NCBI GenBank assembly: GCA_016787725.1
Contig: JAEUTZ010000006.1
Coordinates: forward strand, 124,001-188,000
Length of the DNA: 64,000 bases
Direction: 5' to 3'
Source: Cyclobacteriaceae bacterium
GTDB lineage: Bacteria; Bacteroidota; Bacteroidia; Cytophagales; Cyclobacteriaceae
The position numbers were made by a program, and so were the translations under genes. This document shows, piece by piece, positions 62,657-64,000 of this stretch; positions within the stretch are counted from its first letter, which is position 1, and each line of letters opens with the position of its first letter. Under the pieces are notes generated by a model. The model did not search any database. It was not told the origin of the DNA and worked only from the letters and a program-made list of their open reading frames with translations.

Positions 62657-63255
62657 TTGCCTATAATCTCTGTAGCACGGATCAAATGATCATCCACCTT
62701 GGGTACTCCAATAACTTTTGCCGGTACACCACCAATAACAACATTACCCTCCTCAAATGATTTATTCACAACTGCATTTGCCCCAATTAATGTATTGTTA
62801 CCAATTTTTATATCACCGAAAATTTTAGCCCCTGGACCTATGTACACATTATTGCCAATCGTGGGTGCTTGTGACGACTTTCCTACCGCACCAATATTTA
62901 CATCAATATGAATCCTGCAGTTACTACCAATCCTTGCATTACCATTGATAACGATAGTACCTCGATGAGCAATTGAAAGGCCTGGGCCAAATACATTTGG
63001 TGGAATTGTATATCCAAGTCTTACAGAGAGAACCCTGAATCTGTAGTGCACTAAATACTTTGTGAATAAACTCAAAAAACCTCGCTTACAATTCAGATGA
63101 TATTCATGAAGCCTGAGTAATTTTTGAAAAGCCCAAATAAGGTCCGTAGGAAGAAACAACGAGATAAATGTGTGGTCAAAAAATGACCGGGTACGCTTGG
63201 ATGCAATCCTGTCGCATTCAATATAATAGCAATATTCTTTATATGAACTGATCAC
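62653..63255 (-). CDS. Serine-acetyltransferase-like hexapeptide acyltransferase
   Basis: 200 residues. A helical N-terminal half (about 1-80) precedes left-handed beta-helix repeats (GTIVINGNARIGSNCRIHIDVNIGA, TIGNNVYIGPGAKIFGDIKIGNNTLIGANAVVNK, GGVPAKVIG). The arrangement resembles short CysE-type proteins found in polysaccharide loci, which likely O-acetylate sugars rather than make O-acetylserine (inference). Overlaps neighbours by 4 bases on both sides. Confidence 0.85.
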   Translation of the reverse strand: MISSYKEYCYYIECDRIASKRTRSFFDHTFISLFLPTDLIWAFQKLLRLHEYHLNCKRGFLSLFTKYLVHYRFRVLSVRLGYTIPPNVFGPGLSIAHRGTIVINGNARIGSNCRIHIDVNIGAVGKSSQAPTIGNNVYIGPGAKIFGDIKIGNNTLIGANAVVNKSFEEGNVVIGGVPAKVIGVPKVDDHLIRATEIIGK

Positions 63256-64000
63256 ATTTTTTTAAATAATCGTAACATCCGCAACAAAACAATCGTAAAT
63301 GGAAGAAATAGAAGCATCAACAGGTTAATATAAAATAACTTTTGCTTAACAGCATGTCCAGGAAAAGAAGCCAGGCTGAAGAAAAAGGTTCTCCATGCAT
63401 GCGTGTATCTGCCATTTTTGATGCTACTGAGTGAAAAGCCGAAGCAAAACCGATTCAGGTAATTATTAATTAATGTATCTCTGTTCAGGCCAATTTTCTT
63501 CTCAAATGTATCTCCCAGGTCCAGAATATTTAAATAGTCATCAACTTGTTGCTTGAGCGTAGAGAAATAAGATCTAATGTTCGCTGATTCATGAAATCTG
63601 TATTTAAATAAAGCCTGATTTACATAAATCGTTTTCGGGTTTTGCAACAACAACTTATAGTTGAAGTATTTATCGGGGCCAATGGATCTAACAGCATTGT
63701 AACCAGAAACTCTTTCCCATAATTTTCTTGAGTAAACTATTGTCAAAAAACCTGCCAGCGTATTTAAATCAGGAGCAAGTGAACGCAACAACTCAATTCC
63801 CATAAATTGGGTATTGTTACTTGCGTTCTTTAAATATGTTTCATACTGTTTGGCGTCCGACCAGTTACCTTTTAAAGCAGTAGTATCAAAATACTTATAA
63901 CCAGTAAGGACATCGTCATTGTTGATAACTTCGTTATCGCTTGCCAATATTAGATCATCATAAGATTCAGCATGTTCCACAATTAACCTTGCATACGTTT
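63252..64000 (-). CDS. Glycosyltransferase family 2-like protein (5' end beyond window)
   Basis: The frame stays open to the right window edge; a GTG at 63980 is not a credible start because coding sequence (T-Y-A-R-L-I) continues upstream. Seen: YDDLILASDNEVINNDDVL (a D-x-D-like acceptor region), GFLTIVYSRKLWERVSGYNAVRSIGPDKYFNYKLLL (GT2-like ED/xxY segment), and a hydrophobic C-terminus (LLMLLFLPFTIVLLRML) that may anchor it in the membrane. The nucleotide-binding N-terminal part lies outside. 4-base overlap with the acyltransferase gene. Confidence 0.7.
   Translation of the reverse strand, partial: TYARLIVEHAESYDDLILASDNEVINNDDVLTGYKYFDTTALKGNWSDAKQYETYLKNASNNTQFMGIELLRSLAPDLNTLAGFLTIVYSRKLWERVSGYNAVRSIGPDKYFNYKLLLQNPKTIYVNQALFKYRFHESANIRSYFSTLKQQVDDYLNILDLGDTFEKKIGLNRDTLINNYLNRFCFGFSLSSIKNGRYTHAWRTFFFSLASFPGHAVKQKLFYINLLMLLFLPFTIVLLRMLRLFKKM

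Overview
The window reads as a chromosomal segment of a Bacteroidota bacterium, probably Cytophagales (inference). The evidence is: type IX secretion (T9SS) sorting domains at the ends of two giant secreted proteins; recurrent TAnnTTTG promoter boxes just upstream of starts; exosortase F (XrtF) with its usual partner; secreted RHS proteins of the Bacteroidota type; DUF1573 and YwqK-repeat proteins; and short degenerate AAAGTTGAAAG-type intergenic repeats. No rRNA, tRNA or CRISPR array was recognised.

Layout. (1) 1-19.5 kb is a gene-dense, mixed-strand housekeeping region: LRR protein end, PPK2 kinase, two tandem NTF2-like secreted proteins, a CoA-binding protein coupled to an FAD dehydrogenase, a YwqK-repeat/beta-barrel protein, tryptophan 2,3-dioxygenase, glutaryl-CoA dehydrogenase, UDP-GlcNAc 2-epimerase, DUF1573 protein, TrpS, HPPD, phosphohexomutase, MtaB, a LolD-like ATPase, SucC and an outer-membrane barrel. 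(2) 19.8-29.6 kb, all on the minus strand, is a sugar-nucleotide/exosortase cluster. It holds a PglC-like initiating transferase, PglD/NeuD-like acetyltransferase, XrtF, the XrtF-associated protein, a PglE-like aminotransferase, a 1435-residue T9SS cargo, a 60-residue protein with a PID-CTERM-like sorting tail, and a PglF/WbpM-like 4,6-dehydratase. (3) 30.2-46.7 kb, minus strand, encodes giant exported proteins: an FG-GAP T9SS protein, a 1159-residue RHS-type protein, a REP-associated transposase, and a three-gene unit made of a small exported protein, a 2573-residue RHS protein ending in an NlpC/P60 peptidase, and a lipoprotein. (4) 46.7-51.7 kb is an almost gene-free repeat island with at least six repeat families; it holds one 251-residue hypothetical gene and one 61-residue gene. 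(5) 51.7-64 kb, minus strand and AT-rich, is a tightly overlapped O-antigen/exopolysaccharide operon: WbpL/WecA-like and GT4/GT2 glycosyltransferases, epimerase/reductase, methyltransferases, deacetylase, AsnB, Wzy-like polymerase and acetyltransferase. It continues past the window edge.

How it fits together (inference). The 4,6-dehydratase can feed two branches. Aminotransferase plus acetyltransferase plus PglC-like transferase would give an undecaprenyl-linked bacillosamine-type sugar. Alternatively the WbpV-like reductase plus WbpL-like transferase at 51.9-53.7 kb would give a QuiNAc-type sugar. XrtF lies inside the first branch and a candidate substrate lies in the same gene run, which suggests that protein sorting is coupled to surface glycan. 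The RHS/NlpC-P60 protein with its overlapping lipoprotein looks like a polymorphic toxin with a periplasmic immunity candidate. The intergenic islands carry MITE-like foldback elements and REPs, including REPs that flank the RAYT gene as mirror images.
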